DNA of 46,698 nt from Clostridiales bacterium (GCA_012838995.1 DUOD01000045.1:1-46698), one strand, 5' to 3'. Positions 8,504 through 16,159 are shown, counted from the first letter of the stretch. Notes: generated from the sequence alone by a model not told the origin. Numbers and translations are program-made.

Positions 8504-9248
8504 ACCTAGGCTTTATTCCCTTTAGTATAAAACCCATTACAACCATGGCAAAGCCGATGGCCGTAAAATGGCTTGACCCTTCACCGGTTTTGGGCAAAGG
8601 CCCTCCCGGGATCTCTTCATCGGGTATTTTAGGCCCTCCCGGAATTTCCTCGTCAGGTATTTCAATATATTCATCGGACACTTTTACCGTTACCTTTAGT
8701 TCTCCCCTATAACGATCCCCAGGATTTAAGTTCCCCAAATCAAAAAGGATATCTTCCGGCTCAGTGGAAATGGTACAGGGTATCTCCTCGTCCTCTTCAG
8801 TCATACATTTTGCATATACTATAAACTTTGTGACCAGATAGGAACCCTGGAACTCGTTGCCGGTTTCCCTGCCCGGAAGATATACCTCATAATCCATGGA
8901 AAGAGGCTGACCCGGAGTTATAGGCCCTATGAGATCAGTGACATCCACCGGCTCTTCCAAACCGCTCAACTTGCCGTCATAAAGAACGGTATCCCCGGTT
9001 TTTACCGTCAGTTTCAGTTGGTTGAAAAGATCCCCCGGCTGTCCCGGCTCGGGATTGCCGGCCACCCACTGCTGGCCCAGACCAAGGCTGACCGATGCCC
9101 TTTCAACGGCGTAGGTATAACCGAGACCCAGGTAGGTCACCGCCATACTCAACAGGACTAGCAAGACACCCGTAATTATCAACACGGATGGGCCGTTTAT
9201 TCCCTTGTATTTTTGCCCGGTATAGGGCTTTAGTAACTTTTGAAACAT
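8490..9248 (-). CDS. LPXTG cell-wall-anchored surface protein
   Basis: The 252-residue protein has an N-terminal membrane/signal segment (residues 21-48), a beta-rich exported region, and a classic sorting signal: LPKTG near 216, a hydrophobic stretch and a short basic tail (KGIKPR). A sortase should cleave it between Thr and Gly and link it to peptidoglycan; candidates are encoded at 13810-14490 and 28608-29381. Just before the motif the unit IPDEEIPGGP occurs twice, a Pro/Glu spacer typical of wall-spanning regions. It is the last gene of the minus-strand surface operon, set off from its neighbour by a hairpin at 9288-9324. The specific role is unknown; a matrix anchor is a reasonable guess. 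Confidence 0.85.
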   Translation of the reverse strand: MFQKLLKPYTGQKYKGINGPSVLIITGVLLVLLSMAVTYLGLGYTYAVERASVSLGLGQQWVAGNPEPGQPGDLFNQLKLTVKTGDTVLYDGKLSGLEEPVDVTDLIGPITPGQPLSMDYEVYLPGRETGNEFQGSYLVTKFIVYAKCMTEEDEEIPCTISTEPEDILFDLGNLNPGDRYRGELKVTVKVSDEYIEIPDEEIPGGPKIPDEEIPGGPLPKTGEGSSHFTAIGFAMVVMGFILKGIKPRYGSV

Positions 9249-9287
9249 GCATTCACCCCTGAAAGGATCGGCTTATACAGACAGGAA

Positions 9288-9324
9288 AAAACCTATTGGG
9301 AAGGGCCCCCTACCGGCCCTTCCC
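9288..9324 (-). terminator. Intra-operon terminator before the LPXTG gene
   Basis: The 10-bp GC-rich stem GGGAAGGGCC/GGCCCTTCCC (9298-9307 with 9315-9324) is followed on the minus strand by AATAGGTTTTTTCC. It lies in the 211-bp gap between two genes of the same strand and would reduce transcription of the distal wall-anchored gene. The rest of the gap (9325-9459) is AT-rich with a smaller hairpin around 9350-9380. Confidence 0.65.
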
Positions 9325-9459
9325 CGTTACTTACCAATAGCCTTTGGCATAGCATGGTAATCTATGCAATGCATTGTGCACATAGCTTTAATACACAATT
9401 TTAATTATAAACAGTCCTTGTTCCACTCACCACGATGTCGGGAGATATCACTGCTATTC

Positions 9460-10062
9460 TTATTGATTGTGATAAGTATCGAATTCATCCCAATCCCACT
9501 CATCGGAATGAGATGCCTGGATAGCCTGGAATTTAGCCGTTAAAACAAACTTCTTGCCTTGATATTGATTGCCGGCCTTAGGTCCGTCCAGTTTTACCTT
9601 GACCGTTAACTTCGCAGTCCTTGCCGCTTCATCTTCTGTTTCATAGGTGCCGGAAATCCTTTCGTTATAATACCAGATATTGGGGTTTTGTGGATCCTGC
9701 GTCCACATGCCGCCGGCTTCGAAGGTAATCTCCATGGCGTCATCTCCCTGGGGCGTCCATTCTACCCACTGATCACCTACCTTTTCGTACCACTTGGCTT
9801 CAAAGATACCGCGAAGTCTAATACCTTTGGTCCCCTTATTAATGATGGTGAATTCCTTCTCCGCCTCATCGCCGGGGTTCCAGTTGTTTTCGTCGAAGCC
9901 CTTGGTATTAACTTCCTCATCCGCCTCGATTTCCACCGTACCTGCGGTAAATTCGTTGGTGAACTCCTCTGATTCGGCGGTAAACCACGCATAGGTGGCG
10001 CCGGCCAACAGGCCCACAGTGGCAATTACCACAAATACGCTGACAAAAAGTTTTCTTGCCAT
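9460..10062 (-). CDS. SipW-dependent TasA/camelysin-like secreted protein
   Basis: The 200-residue protein has a signal peptide of the SipW type: basic start, hydrophobic core, then GATYAWFTAESEEFTNEFTAGTV, the AWFT-x-F-AGT pattern shared by TasA, TapA and camelysins. The mature part is a compact acidic beta-rich domain with WNPGDEAEKEFTIINKGTKG, the conserved loop of these proteins. In Bacillus such proteins form biofilm fibres after cleavage by SipW. Here a SipW-type peptidase is encoded in the same operon (11237-12523), which supports fibre or matrix formation, though adhesive or protease activity cannot be excluded. GAGGGGGAAG precedes the ATG. Confidence 0.85.
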   Translation of the reverse strand: MARKLFVSVFVVIATVGLLAGATYAWFTAESEEFTNEFTAGTVEIEADEEVNTKGFDENNWNPGDEAEKEFTIINKGTKGIRLRGIFEAKWYEKVGDQWVEWTPQGDDAMEITFEAGGMWTQDPQNPNIWYYNERISGTYETEDEAARTAKLTVKVKLDGPKAGNQYQGKKFVLTAKFQAIQASHSDEWDWDEFDTYHNQ

Positions 10063-10105
10063 TTTTCTTCCCCCTCATATACAAAGTTTTTTATTTAATA
10101 AAGTC

Positions 10106-10150
10106 CTCCCGGCGGTTATATGCCGCCATAACAACCCCCCTTGCCGGGAG
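10106..10150. repeat. Nested hairpin between two SipW-substrate genes
   Basis: CTCCCGGC (10106-10113) pairs with GCCGGGAG (10143-10150) and encloses a second GGCGG/CCGCC hairpin. No T-run follows on the minus strand, so it looks more like an mRNA processing or stability element than a terminator. Confidence 0.45.
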
Positions 10151-10193
10151 TTGTCTTTGGAGTTTACTTTTAAGGCATATTTTGCAGACCGGA

Positions 10194-11174
10194 CTAACTG
10201 CCCCTCCAGGGATTATCCGGCCAGATATAATCTATGGCTCCATGGGTGGTCTGAACGGCCTCCGCCTCCAGGGAAAAATCGATGGTGCCTTTAAAATTTT
10301 GGGACAGACAGAAGGTAAAGGATATGTATATGCATTCTCCTGGTTGTACTATTATAGGCCCTTGGTCAGTGCCATAGTACCACCAGCCGTCATCACCCTT
10401 AACCCAGTACGGCTCTGATACCTCTGCCAGGTCCCATTCCACATAATTATCCTCGCTGTATTCCATGACATACCCCGTAACATGGATAGCGATGCACACC
10501 TTGTCACCATTCTCAATATTTCCAAATTCAACTTTACGCCTGGGGGCCACTAAACTGTCATACACATATGACGTGGTAAAGTTAAATTTGTTTACCATTG
10601 GGTCAAACTCACCTTTAAAATGATACTGCCCCGGCGCATGTGAGGTAGGTGGTTTTTTATCCGTATAAATTTGGTATTCATCGACAAAATAGTCATCGTT
10701 CATATTAATTCTTATATAGAGCTGAGATCCATCATCCCATATATAGGCATGGCCTCTAACATGTTCTTGCGCCCCTTCTATTAATTCTGCCTTACGGGGA
10801 TTGGATTCAGTATACGACCCTTTTTCATACTCTATATATTGACCCTGCCACCCACCTATCCGTATACCCTTGAGCCACGTGGAGTAATCTCTGCCAATTA
10901 TTTTTTCATAATCTATATCAACCTTGGGTTTAACCCGTATGTAGCTTTTCTTGCTGCCGGTATTTTCAACCTTTAACTTAACGGTATTGCATTTCCCCGG
11001 TTTCCATCCGCCGGAGTCGGAGACGACCTCAGGCTGGCTGATTTTGACGGTACCGGCGGTGAATACATTTTCCATAGTTTGGGATTCAGTGGTAAACCAT
11101 GCCGCGGTAGAACCTACAACGGAAAATATCATTACCATAAGAACGAATATACATACCATTATCCTGACTTTCAT
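10194..11174 (-). CDS. SipW-dependent TasA/camelysin-like secreted protein, larger paralogue
   Basis: About 326 residues from the ATG at 11174, which has AGAGGG 7 bases upstream; the longer frame has no such site. The N-terminus carries the SipW-type signal (VGSTAAWFTTESQTMENVFT, then AGTVKISQPEV), followed by a beta-sandwich with the WKPGKCNTVKLKVENTGSKK loop seen in the shorter paralogue at 9460-10062. The extra length lies in the middle (about residues 90-230), which is Tyr/Asp rich. Its position directly after the signal peptidase gene suggests the two products are exported and assembled together. The ending in an amphipathic beta strand gives no sorting motif. Confidence 0.83.
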   Translation of the reverse strand: MKVRIMVCIFVLMVMIFSVVGSTAAWFTTESQTMENVFTAGTVKISQPEVVSDSGGWKPGKCNTVKLKVENTGSKKSYIRVKPKVDIDYEKIIGRDYSTWLKGIRIGGWQGQYIEYEKGSYTESNPRKAELIEGAQEHVRGHAYIWDDGSQLYIRINMNDDYFVDEYQIYTDKKPPTSHAPGQYHFKGEFDPMVNKFNFTTSYVYDSLVAPRRKVEFGNIENGDKVCIAIHVTGYVMEYSEDNYVEWDLAEVSEPYWVKGDDGWWYYGTDQGPIIVQPGECIYISFTFCLSQNFKGTIDFSLEAEAVQTTHGAIDYIWPDNPWRGS

Positions 11175-11236
11175 TGCCAAACCCTCTTCTCTGCTATGCA
11201 ATCCTAATTAATACTTACAAATACCCGGTCAAAAAT

Positions 11237-12523
11237 TTATGCATATCCGGATATCTCATCCTTGGAATGGTAATAACCGCCCTCTTTACCTGCGTCCTGT
11301 TGTTTCTTTTCCGCCTTCTTCCTTCTGGTATAGTTATATATGTTATAAAGTTCGTAGGCGATTAATAACCCACCGGGTATAAATATCATGCACACCAGGC
11401 CTATCCTTGTTTGAGAGAAGGTTATTAAATAGCCTAAATAGGGTATATACGCCCTTACCTTGCCCACAACGTTTTGTGCGGGCACCGGATTGGGATCGTT
11501 AACATTGTTGGCATCCCCGCGGGTTGTAAAGGTCAGTTGTTCACCGTCGTTTATCTTAACCACCCTGTGGGTGGTGAGGGTCTTTGCGTCACCCACTCCT
11601 TTAAAGGTAATAATATCCCCTACGGCAATGGTACGGGGGTCCACCTCCCTGACAAAAACGATACTGCCGGTGTCGAAGGTGGGTCGCATACTGCCGCTTA
11701 TTACTACATACATATGATTGCCCAATATGGAAGGCACCCCACTTCCTAAGCTGCTCTGCAACAGGAAAAAGGCCACAAAGGCAAGGAGTAGTAATAAAAC
11801 AACCAAGAAAAACTTGCCTATTGCCCGGACTATCCTACGGGAACCCTTTTTACCGTTCCTGTACGTCCTGTAGTTCTTTTTACTGCGGCTTCCCGCAACC
11901 AATACCTGGGAAAAGTCAGCGGCTTCAGACGCATCTTCCGAAACATTATCCTTTATCCCTTGGGCCGCCGACAACCCGTTAACGGTGTCGGTTGCGTTAT
12001 TGCCAGTGGGTGCGGTATTAACGGCAGGACCCACGGGCTGCCTGTCCCTTTCAATGTTTGCCACGCCTAAGGCCCCATTACCCCTGTAAACCCCGGCAGC
12101 ATTGCCGTTGTTTGCCCTTTGTCCCCAAAAACCGGCTGCCGTCTCCTTGCGTCCGGTACTTAACAAGGCTTTGGTCATCCTCGCCCTAAGTTCGTTTTTA
12201 TTAAAGGGCAGGGTAATATAATCATCGATATAAACCCCCATCTCAGGATCCAATTTGCCAAAGTCCTCCGGCTTTGCGATTAAAAAGGTGTATATGTTAG
12301 GATTGTTTTTCTTAATAGCCATCAACAGCTTGGCGCCTTCCCCATAAAAGGAAAGATCGATATAGGACATTACCGCATCTATACAACAGTTAGCGGCAAC
12401 ATCCAATGCCATGGCGGCCGACATGCATGAAATAATGTTGTCTTTAGAAATAAATCCTTCATTTATGCTTTCCTGTAAATCCCCCAGGGAGGTCAATTCA
12501 TTGCTAACCAACAGTATTCTCAT
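11237..12523 (-). CDS. SipW-type signal peptidase I fused to a receiver-like domain
   Basis: The 428-residue protein has two parts. Residues 1-125 look like a response-regulator receiver fold (MRILLVSNE start, YIDLS with Asp56, DDYITLPF near 105), but the usual conserved Lys is Leu105, so phosphorylation is doubtful. After a disordered Asn/Gly/Ala linker (126-225) come a membrane segment (238-256), the ER/SipW-type catalytic motifs SGSMRPT (Ser278) and TTHRVV (His319, in place of Lys), and a second membrane segment (374-396). SipW enzymes process TasA-like substrates, three of which are encoded in this operon. Ordinary SipW proteins are about 190 residues, so the N-terminal half is an unusual addition. 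Confidence 0.88.
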   Translation of the reverse strand: MRILLVSNELTSLGDLQESINEGFISKDNIISCMSAAMALDVAANCCIDAVMSYIDLSFYGEGAKLLMAIKKNNPNIYTFLIAKPEDFGKLDPEMGVYIDDYITLPFNKNELRARMTKALLSTGRKETAAGFWGQRANNGNAAGVYRGNGALGVANIERDRQPVGPAVNTAPTGNNATDTVNGLSAAQGIKDNVSEDASEAADFSQVLVAGSRSKKNYRTYRNGKKGSRRIVRAIGKFFLVVLLLLLAFVAFFLLQSSLGSGVPSILGNHMYVVISGSMRPTFDTGSIVFVREVDPRTIAVGDIITFKGVGDAKTLTTHRVVKINDGEQLTFTTRGDANNVNDPNPVPAQNVVGKVRAYIPYLGYLITFSQTRIGLVCMIFIPGGLLIAYELYNIYNYTRRKKAEKKQQDAGKEGGYYHSKDEISGYA

Positions 12524-12610
12524 AGTATTCTCACTTCTCTACTCATGTATTGATAAAGTCCTCTATATTTGTCCTCCTCGCCGTCGTACCGGGTGGCAGG
12601 ACGTCATATT

Positions 12611-13411
12611 TTACTTTGCTTCACTTTGGGCTGCCCCATCATTATTAGTTGCGTCACGTGCCTTATCATCATTGGCTTTGCCGTGGCTTGTCGCATATTC
12701 AGTAGTTCCCCGACCGGCAGCTTCTCCACCGGCGGCTTTACCGGGTATTGCCGTATCATCTGCGGTTTTACTATCGGTTGTGCCATCGCCGGTTTTGGTA
12801 TCTTCCGAAGCTCCTTGACCGGCGGTTTCCCCATCGGCAGTTTTACCGCGGGTTGCATCATTATCGCCTGTTTTGCTACGGGTTGCCACATCTTCCGCAG
12901 TGTCGCGGCGATCGGCTTCCCCACTTGCGGCTTTGTCGCGGGTTGCCGTATCTTCTGCGGTGCTTCTTCTGGCAGCCTCTTCATCGGCGGTTTTGTTATC
13001 TTCCGCCCGGGAACCCTTTTGTTGATTAAGGGCCGATTTCTCACCGGTTGTCCCACCGGTCGGTACCAAATCACTCCGGTCTTTTTGGGAAGTAGTTTTC
13101 GCCGAATCTTCGGTTAAACCACCCCTTACATCAGCTTCCGTTAAATCATCTTCGTCGGGCTGCAAATATTCAACCGAATATTCTTCCCCCACTATTTGAG
13201 CCGCATCCCCTGTTGTATATATAAAACTGCCTGACTGGGATCTATCGGTAAAATAGGCTAAGCTTTCATAAAAGCTTGCTTTGGATATTGCAAAGAACAA
13301 AATGAGAACGGAAACAACTGCAATTTTAACGACGGATAGGATTGGTGCACGGGTTCCTTTCAGCCCTTCAGCTTTATTTTTATTTTCAAGGAAGTCATTA
13401 TGCTCTCCCAT
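12611..13411 (-). CDS. Exported protein with SipW-like signal and long low-complexity tail
   Basis: About 266 residues from ATG 13411 (a GTGGGG ribosome-like site precedes it; the frame stays open upstream). The N-terminus is basic, followed by a hydrophobic segment and SLAYFTDRSQSG, close to the SipW-type cleavage region. The rest, from about residue 95, is an Ala/Thr/Asp/Gly/Lys-rich tail of imperfect repeats in which TAED, ATR, GKT and similar blocks recur; it has no Cys and is almost certainly disordered. It is the first gene behind the c-di-GMP-II-like leader. A surface spacer or matrix polymer component is inferred. The repeats are open in other frames too, and I discount those readings. 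Confidence 0.7.
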   Translation of the reverse strand: MGEHNDFLENKNKAEGLKGTRAPILSVVKIAVVSVLILFFAISKASFYESLAYFTDRSQSGSFIYTTGDAAQIVGEEYSVEYLQPDEDDLTEADVRGGLTEDSAKTTSQKDRSDLVPTGGTTGEKSALNQQKGSRAEDNKTADEEAARRSTAEDTATRDKAASGEADRRDTAEDVATRSKTGDNDATRGKTADGETAGQGASEDTKTGDGTTDSKTADDTAIPGKAAGGEAAGRGTTEYATSHGKANDDKARDATNNDGAAQSEAK

Positions 13412-13495
13412 TGCAACCCCACTTTCCACCCAAAAATGAAACCGTCTTAAGTACAATATTATGAATGGGCAATGTATCTTGGATGATGGATAAAA

Positions 13496-13590
13496 TCAAA
13501 AAAACCGACCATAGTGGTCGGTTACGCCTTAGCTCCGGTCAGGTCATAAGCGTCCAGTAAGACCTGACTTTCATAGCTCCCACGAACTTT
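13496..13590 (-). promoter_or_regulatory. Class II c-di-GMP riboswitch-like leader with terminator
   Basis: Minus-strand RNA between the promoter at 13639-13667 and the first surface gene. It has an 8-bp hairpin (GTCAGGTC/GACCTGAC) whose loop ACGCTTA can pair with downstream TAAGGCGT (a pseudoknot), then AACCGACC (13516-13523). A short P1 joins GTGG (13580-13583) to CCAC (13514-13517). Pseudoknot, ATGAA, TGGACGCTT, GAGCTA and AACCGACC follow the c-di-GMP-II consensus as I know it. The P1 3' strand and AACCGACC also form the 5' arm of an intrinsic terminator (13504-13522, then TTTTTTT). Ligand binding would thus prevent termination, making an ON switch. The class call is by eye. Confidence 0.65.
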
Positions 13591-13638
13591 TTATTCAGTT
13601 TTACTATAACTTTTCCATATAGTTACACTACTAGCAAC

Positions 13639-13667
13639 ATTATATTGTTAGAAAGTGGGTTTGTCAA
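13639..13667 (-). promoter_or_regulatory. Strong sigmaA promoter of the surface operon
   Basis: TTGACA (13662-13667), exactly 17 bases, then TATAAT (13639-13644) on the minus strand: a full consensus promoter. Transcription would begin near 13632 and run through the riboswitch-like leader into five genes. Confidence 0.88.
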
Positions 13668-13809
13668 TACTAATTTTTAGAGAATATTGGTTTTTTAAAA
13701 CATTATTTGCCAAAATATTTCATTTTATTGTAAAATATATATAAAAAAAGCTGTTTTTATGACAAATATTCCTTATTTACCGTACAACTCATTTTTGAGG
13801 AGAGAAAAT

Positions 13810-14490
13810 ATGAATAAACTGTCTCTGGTTTTAATAATCATGGGTATCATAATAATAATTTTTCCAGTCATTGGCGATCTTAGGGAAAAACAAAGGCAGC
13901 AGCAGCTGGTAGATGAGTTTTATATGCAAAATAGTGACCCCTCTGCCCTATTGGAAAGCTATAGGCAGGTTAATGATATTTTAAACACACATACCGAAGA
14001 GAATGCAAGCCTTCATTACAGTATCGAGGAAAATAACGACGCAGATCAATCCAACCGCAGCTCCGATGAAAAAAGCAAAAATCCCCCGGCAAAGCCTCAA
14101 GTCAGGGGGATACTGGTTATAAACAAGATCAACCTTAGACTCCCCATCTTTTACGGTACCTCCCAAAGGGAACTGGCAATGGGGGTAGGACTGGTTAAAG
14201 GAACGGCTAAAATCGGTGAAATGGGGAATATGGTTTTGGCCGGCCACAGGGGAAGAAGCTTTGGCAGATTATTAAACCGCCTTAATGAGTTGGTTTCAGG
14301 GGATGTAATTGTGGTGGATTCGGGCAGTAAAAATTACGTGTACTCGGTCTATGAAAAAGAAGTTGTTTATCCTGAAGATACCCACGTGCTATACGGTCCC
14401 AAGGACCAAAGGACTTTAACCCTCATCACATGCCATCCCCTTCACCAAACAAGCCATCGTTTAGTAATAAAGGCAAGGCTTATTGATTAA
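13810..14490 (+). CDS. Sortase (class D/E-like)
   Basis: About 226 residues from the ATG at 13810, which follows GAGGAGAG; the longer frame lacks a ribosome site. One N-terminal membrane segment (LVLIIMGIIIIIFPVIG), a linker, then the sortase barrel. The catalytic His lies in LAGHRG, the Cys in TLTLITCHP and the Arg in SHRLVIKAR. Sortases cut LPXTG-like signals and join the product to peptidoglycan. The nearby LPKTG protein (8490-9248) is the obvious local substrate. It is convergent with the transglutaminase gene, the two stop codons overlapping. An AT-rich stretch (13668-13800) between it and the divergent surface operon must hold its promoter, which I could not place exactly. Confidence 0.9.
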   Translation: MNKLSLVLIIMGIIIIIFPVIGDLREKQRQQQLVDEFYMQNSDPSALLESYRQVNDILNTHTEENASLHYSIEENNDADQSNRSSDEKSKNPPAKPQVRGILVINKINLRLPIFYGTSQRELAMGVGLVKGTAKIGEMGNMVLAGHRGRSFGRLLNRLNELVSGDVIVVDSGSKNYVYSVYEKEVVYPEDTHVLYGPKDQRTLTLITCHPLHQTSHRLVIKARLID

Positions 14491-15917
14491 TATTCTTTTT
14501 TCTTTGTATAGGCGCTTTTGTCCTTGATCATGGACGTCTTTTTACCAGCCGCCTTCATTTGTGCATCGTATGAAGTGTCTATAACCACCCATTTCCCTTT
14601 ACTTTCTATATATACTTCATTCCAGGCATGGTATCCTTCCACGCCGGCGGCATATCCCTTTACCAGTTTGGTAGGAATGCCTACGCTTCTAAGCATCCCG
14701 GCAAATAATGATGAGAAATCGTAACATATTCCCTTCTTAGTGCTAAAGGTTGTTTTTATACTGGGTACATAATTACTGGGCAATTTCCCCAACTTGCCGG
14801 CATCATACTTGATATTGCTAACCACGTAATTATATATTTTCTTGACTTTATCCATGTCATTGGAAGAATTGGCCGTCAATTTCTTGGCGGTTTTGATGGC
14901 CGCCATGGAATTATCCCACTTTATCATCTTGACAGAAGATAAGTATGCATCGTATTTTCCTGAGGTTTTTACTTCAATTGTCTCAGAATGGATGGTGCGA
15001 TATTGGCTGCCGTCAACATGCTGCATAACCCGGATTTTATATTTACCGTCACCCATCTGGAGGGGGAATTTCTCCAATTTACCGTCGGCGGTAAGGTCAT
15101 AGGCATACCTTTGGCCGTCTTTTTCGATTAAAACCTTATAGCGCTTGTTATCAGGCTTTTTGTATTTTACCCCTACATAACCGGACTTAATGCCGCTGGT
15201 ATCAATGACGGGTGTTGCGGATGTTTGCTGGGTCTGTTTAGTTTGCTCGGTTTTTTGGGTCTGTTGGGTTTGCTTAGTCTCCTGAGTTTGCTTGGTTTGC
15301 TGGGTTTGTTTAGCGTGTTTGACTTGTTGGGTTTGCCCAGACTTGTTGGCCGTGTCCTGGGACTGGGTTTGCTTTGGCTTTTGTGTCGTTTGTTGGGAAC
15401 TCACCTTTTTATTCTTCTGTTCACTCGTTTGGGATGAGCTTTGCTGCGTTGATGCCCGCCGTTCCTGTTGGGGCTGGGATGAAGATTTTTGGGTTATTTG
15501 CCGGGGCGGCTGCTGCTCTGCCTTCTTGGTCTGGGTCTGTAGTTTGCTTATCTTCTGCGTGTCCTGTGACTCTACCTGCCGGGATTGACTTGACTTTTGA
15601 TTTTGGTCCTGCTTAAGGCTTTGATCCTGTTCCCGGACGGGCCTTTGAGCAGGCTTGTCCATTTCCTTTTCGGAAGTACCTATCCTTGAACCGGCATCCT
15701 GACGGGCGGCAGTTTTGGGAAAGCTTTGGTCCCTTGCTCCGGCTGAAACGGTGGACGGTCTATTCAGACTGGATACATTCCTTGCCACTGTCTTAACATC
15801 GGTAGATTGGTCTCCATTATCGCTGTAAGAGAAGACAATATTCGGATTATTCACGAGATAAAGAAAACCTGAAAGCAATACAAAGGCTGCGACGGTGATG
15901 ATTAAAATTTTGCGCAT
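14487..15917 (-). CDS. Secreted transglutaminase-like protein with Gln/Thr/Lys-rich repeats
   Basis: The 476-residue protein has an N-terminal signal or anchor segment (1-24), a very long low-complexity region rich in Gln, Thr, Lys and Ser (about 60-235, with QTQQTKQTQ-type units), a beta-rich region, and a transglutaminase-like core at the C-terminus. The core has Cys in KKGICYDFSS, His in GYHAWNEV and Asp in VVIDTSYD, the usual Cys-His-Asp triad of extracellular bacterial transglutaminase/protease folds. It could crosslink or cleave surface proteins; the Gln- and Lys-rich repeats could themselves be crosslinking targets, which is my inference. The leader is a c-di-GMP-I riboswitch (15935-16015), and AAGGAGGAG lies 8 bases before the ATG. 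Confidence 0.85.
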   Translation of the reverse strand: MRKILIITVAAFVLLSGFLYLVNNPNIVFSYSDNGDQSTDVKTVARNVSSLNRPSTVSAGARDQSFPKTAARQDAGSRIGTSEKEMDKPAQRPVREQDQSLKQDQNQKSSQSRQVESQDTQKISKLQTQTKKAEQQPPRQITQKSSSQPQQERRASTQQSSSQTSEQKNKKVSSQQTTQKPKQTQSQDTANKSGQTQQVKHAKQTQQTKQTQETKQTQQTQKTEQTKQTQQTSATPVIDTSGIKSGYVGVKYKKPDNKRYKVLIEKDGQRYAYDLTADGKLEKFPLQMGDGKYKIRVMQHVDGSQYRTIHSETIEVKTSGKYDAYLSSVKMIKWDNSMAAIKTAKKLTANSSNDMDKVKKIYNYVVSNIKYDAGKLGKLPSNYVPSIKTTFSTKKGICYDFSSLFAGMLRSVGIPTKLVKGYAAGVEGYHAWNEVYIESKGKWVVIDTSYDAQMKAAGKKTSMIKDKSAYTKKKEY

Positions 15918-15934
15918 GAAAAAAACTCCTCCTT

Positions 15935-16015
15935 CGGTAGCTCGGCTGCCATTCTTTCGAAAGGCCCTATGGCTTTGCGTCCTTGCCTTTCGGCAAGTTT
16001 GCCTTTATCGGTTGA
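15935..16015 (-). promoter_or_regulatory. Class I c-di-GMP riboswitch (GEMM-I)
   Basis: On the minus strand the conserved order is present: GGCAAAC (15997-16003), a hairpin closed by a GAAA tetraloop (TTGCC/GGCAA, 15983-15996), GGACGCAAAGCC (15971-15982, the tetraloop-receptor and ligand pocket), GGGCC, a P3 hairpin, and CAGCCGAGCTACC at the 3' side. The 3' end runs straight into GAAGGAGG, the ribosome site of the transglutaminase gene, which can pair with TTTTC before the aptamer. Ligand-stabilised P1 could therefore hide the ribosome site (an OFF switch). The family is certain by motif; the direction of control is inferred. Confidence 0.92.
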
Positions 16016-16059
16016 AAAGTTTCTGCGCACTTTCCAAACGAAAATATTTATTTGTATTT

Positions 16060-16088
16060 ATTGTAACATTATACCAAAAAATTGTCAA
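16060..16088 (-). promoter_or_regulatory. SigmaA promoter of the riboswitch-transglutaminase transcript
   Basis: TTGACA (16083-16088), 17 bases, TACAAT (16060-16065) on the minus strand. Transcription would start near 16052, about 35 nt before the c-di-GMP-I aptamer. Confidence 0.8.
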
Positions 16089-16122
16089 CAATTGTGATAA
16101 AAGAGATTTTTTGTAAAATTTC

Positions 16123-16159
16123 AAAAAAAATGGAGCCTATTAATGCGCTAAAGTGCTCC
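16123..16159 (-). terminator. Terminator after the sirtuin gene
   Basis: GGAGC (16132-16136) and GCTCC (16155-16159) form the base of a hairpin followed on the minus strand by TTTTTTTT. It separates the sirtuin gene from the downstream riboswitch promoter. Confidence 0.7.

Noticed and set aside
12604-13117. Long frames in two other reading frames across the repeat-rich gene
   Set aside because: They come from low-complexity codons of the real gene; one is Pro/Lys-rich, the other Gly/Cys-rich, with no start signal. The frame kept has an export signal and the operon context.
15225-15616. Leu/Trp/Cys-rich plus-strand frames opposite the transglutaminase repeats
   Set aside because: Complement of the Gln/Lys/Thr-rich repeat region; no ribosome site and no domain.
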